Shown here: positions 5,076-6,529 of the stretch, piece after piece | How positions within the stretch are numbered: the first letter of the stretch is position 1 | How the letters are laid out: every line of letters begins with the position of its first letter | Assembly: GCA_014378805.1 (NCBI GenBank) | Contig: JACMMY010000289.1 | Coordinates: 1-6,529, forward strand | DNA: 6,529 nt | Reading direction: 5' to 3' | Origin: Moraxellaceae bacterium | GTDB taxonomy: Bacteria; Pseudomonadota; Gammaproteobacteria; Pseudomonadales; Moraxellaceae | Translations under genes and position numbers: made by a program | Notes under the pieces: model-generated | Databases searched by the model: none | Told to the model about the DNA's origin: nothing | The model's input: only the letters and a program-made list of their open reading frames with translations

Positions 5076-5883
5076 ACGGATTCGGACAGGATTAATACTT
5101 GTTACAATTGTGCTGTTATGTATGTTTGCGACCAGTAATCCTATTCCGATGATCCTTTTAATGATTGTGGTGTTGGCGGTTGGTGCAAAAGAGTGGACGA
5201 AATTCGGTAAAGGTGAAGGCCGACCCTACAAATATCCGCTGTTATTTATCATTCGAATTCAAGTGGTCGCTTTCTTAGCTTACTTTACTGAGCAATATTG
5301 TGCTGAGACGTGGCCAATTATTTGGGCTATTGCGTCTATATTTTGGTTATCTGCCTTTGTTACCGTACGACGTTATCCTCTTGTCGGTATTACACCTGAT
5401 CGATGGTTTCCATTTATTGGTTCATTGTTACTGATTGCGACGACACTAGCGATTTATTCATTATGGTCGGATTCACCGTGGTGGTTAATGTATCTATTTG
5501 CTCTGGTTTGGGCAGCAGATACGGGTGCTTATTTCACGGGTAAAGCTTTTGGTAAACACAAGTTGATTCCTGATGTCAGTCCGAATAAAACCATCGAGGG
5601 TTTGATTGGCGGTTTAGTTTTAGCCGCCATCATTATTGCCGGGGCTTCATATTATCGTCACCTCATGGACTGGCATTTGGTCGGTTTTGTGTTGTTGTCG
5701 ATGGTCACGGTTCTTGCATCAGTGTTGGGTGATTTGTTTGAGTCATTACTCAAGCGTCAGGCTGATATCAAGGACTCTGGTACATTATTACCAGGTCATG
5801 GTGGTGTACTGGATCGCATTGATTCGATATTAGCCGCAGCGCCGATTTTCGCTTTGGGATTCTGGTTGGCTGGAGGGTTCTAA
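5068..5883 (+). CDS. cdsA: phosphatidate cytidylyltransferase (CDP-diacylglycerol synthase)
   Basis: CdsA is an inner-membrane enzyme that joins CTP and phosphatidic acid into CDP-diacylglycerol plus diphosphate, the branch-point precursor of phosphatidylethanolamine, phosphatidylglycerol and cardiolipin. The 271-residue product (E. coli 285) has many hydrophobic segments, roughly at 9-38, 58-73, 83-100, 114-131, 138-150, 180-194, 204-220 and 253-270. Conserved polar blocks are WAADTGAYFTGKAFGK (148-163), SPNKTIEG (171-178), GDLFESLLKR (221-230), and the CDS family signature S-x-x-K-R-x4-K-D-S-G-x3-PGHGG-x-x-DR-x-D (226-252), which contains the acidic metal-binding residues. The start ATG lies inside the 3' end of uppS, with CAGG about 9 bases upstream. 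The 8-base overlap indicates an operon with coupled translation. The last codons contain the strong ribosome binding site of dxr. Confidence 0.96.
   Translation: MFERIRTGLILVTIVLLCMFATSNPIPMILLMIVVLAVGAKEWTKFGKGEGRPYKYPLLFIIRIQVVAFLAYFTEQYCAETWPIIWAIASIFWLSAFVTVRRYPLVGITPDRWFPFIGSLLLIATTLAIYSLWSDSPWWLMYLFALVWAADTGAYFTGKAFGKHKLIPDVSPNKTIEGLIGGLVLAAIIIAGASYYRHLMDWHLVGFVLLSMVTVLASVLGDLFESLLKRQADIKDSGTLLPGHGGVLDRIDSILAAAPIFALGFWLAGGF
5872..5876 (+). promoter_or_regulatory. strong ribosome binding site of dxr inside the end of cdsA
   Basis: GGAGG (within TGGAGGG) lies 9 bases before the ATG at 5886 and overlaps the codons for the final Gly-Gly of CdsA. It supports the 5886 start and tight coupling to cdsA. 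Confidence 0.75.
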
Positions 5884-5885
5884 TC

Positions 5886-6529
5886 ATGCAGAACACATCT
5901 TCAACCAAATCCTCCCTCAACAAAGAAAAACAAAATGTATGTGTACTTGGAGCTACAGGCTCGATTGGCCAGAGTACGCTTAAAGTTTTAGCGCAGCATC
6001 CTGAACACTACCAAGTTTTTGCCTTAAGTGGTCATGGTCGTTTAGATCAGTTGGCAGAGTTATCTGCATGCTATGAGCCAGCCTATGTGTCCGTTCCCAC
6101 ATCTAAAGGCGAGATGTTTGTCCAAGATTTAAAGCGACGTTTTCCAGAAAGTAAAGTTCCAAATGTTGTCGAAGGTGAGGCTGGACTTAAGTTCATCGCT
6201 GCACATCATGACGTCGATATCGTGATGGCGGCAATTGTCGGTGCAGCAGGACTTGAGCCAACATTAGCGGCTGTGCAATCAGGAAAGCGCGTATTACTCG
6301 CCAATAAAGAAGCACTCGTGATGGCGGGTAGTGTATTTATGGATTGTGTCAGGAGTTCTGGGGCGATGCTATTGCCCGTCGACTCTGAACATAATGCAAT
6401 TTTTCAGTGCCTGCCTGCTGATTACTTTCAAACGACTGAACGCTTCCGAAGCAACATATCGCGTGCAGGTGTTTCGCAAATTCTTTTAACCGCATCTGGT
6501 GGGCCATTTCGCCAATTTGATTTAAAGCA
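5886..6529 (+). CDS. dxr: 1-deoxy-D-xylulose 5-phosphate reductoisomerase, 3' truncated by the window
   Basis: Dxr (IspC) converts 1-deoxy-D-xylulose 5-phosphate to 2-C-methyl-D-erythritol 4-phosphate with NADPH and a divalent metal, the committed step of the MEP isoprenoid pathway and the target of fosmidomycin. About 214 residues of an expected ~400 are present, open to the window edge. The NADPH-binding Rossmann motif is GATGSIGQ (22-29). Further blocks are VMAAIVGAAGL (113-123), LLANKEAL (137-144), PVDSEHNAIFQ (164-174) with metal ligands Asp166 and Glu168, and LLTASGGPFR (200-209) with a substrate-binding Ser. The first 17 residues before VCVLGATG are polar and longer than in E. coli; no other in-frame start fits. 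It begins 2 bases after the cdsA stop, in the same operon. Its product leads to the C5 units used by UppS. Confidence 0.96.
   Translation, partial: MQNTSSTKSSLNKEKQNVCVLGATGSIGQSTLKVLAQHPEHYQVFALSGHGRLDQLAELSACYEPAYVSVPTSKGEMFVQDLKRRFPESKVPNVVEGEAGLKFIAAHHDVDIVMAAIVGAAGLEPTLAAVQSGKRVLLANKEALVMAGSVFMDCVRSSGAMLLPVDSEHNAIFQCLPADYFQTTERFRSNISRAGVSQILLTASGGPFRQFDLK

Noticed and set aside
5636..5833. 65-codon alternative frame inside cdsA
   Set aside because: It overlaps the CdsA signature region in another frame and is clearly a shadow.

Overview
The window is a 6.5-kb chromosomal stretch from a gammaproteobacterium. Its EF-Ts, UMP kinase, ribosome recycling factor and DXR sequences resemble those I remember from Acinetobacter and other Moraxellaceae. 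Recalled Acinetobacter UppS also has the unusual GNNR instead of the usual GNGR. The coding GC content is moderate and the spacers are AT-rich. Genus-level placement is inference, because no search could be run.

Layout: an AT-rich leader (1-121) precedes tsf (EF-Ts, 122-1012, +), which ends in a strong, probably bidirectional terminator (1058-1086). A FadL/OmpP1-type outer-membrane transporter gene lies convergent to tsf (1184-2461, -). A 358-base divergent spacer (2462-2819) follows, with several dyads and direct repeats. It is followed by a rightward set of essential genes: pyrH (2820-3548), frr (3678-4232), uppS (4236-5075, TTG start), cdsA (5068-5883, overlapping uppS by 8 bases) and dxr (5886 to the window end, 3' truncated).

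How the genes work together: tsf and frr serve translation (EF-Tu recycling and ribosome recycling). PyrH makes UDP, which feeds UTP and CTP for RNA, UDP-sugars and CDP-diacylglycerol. Dxr opens the MEP isoprenoid pathway, whose C5 units UppS polymerises to undecaprenyl diphosphate, the cell-wall carrier lipid. CdsA makes CDP-diacylglycerol for phospholipids. This is the classic proteobacterial translation/envelope cluster (rpsB-tsf-pyrH-frr-uppS-cdsA-dxr), here interrupted between tsf and pyrH by the fadL-like gene on the opposite strand.

I found no tRNA, rRNA, CRISPR array, insertion sequence or defence system, and no convincing evidence of an undescribed multi-gene system. The points most worth checking are small: the dyad around a -10-like hexamer upstream of fadL, an A/T-only perfect hairpin in the tsf leader, a GC-rich repeat or mini-ORF island in the divergent spacer, the altered active-site loop and Asn-rich tail of UppS, and the frr/uppS junction, where only a stop codon and one sense codon separate two in-frame genes.
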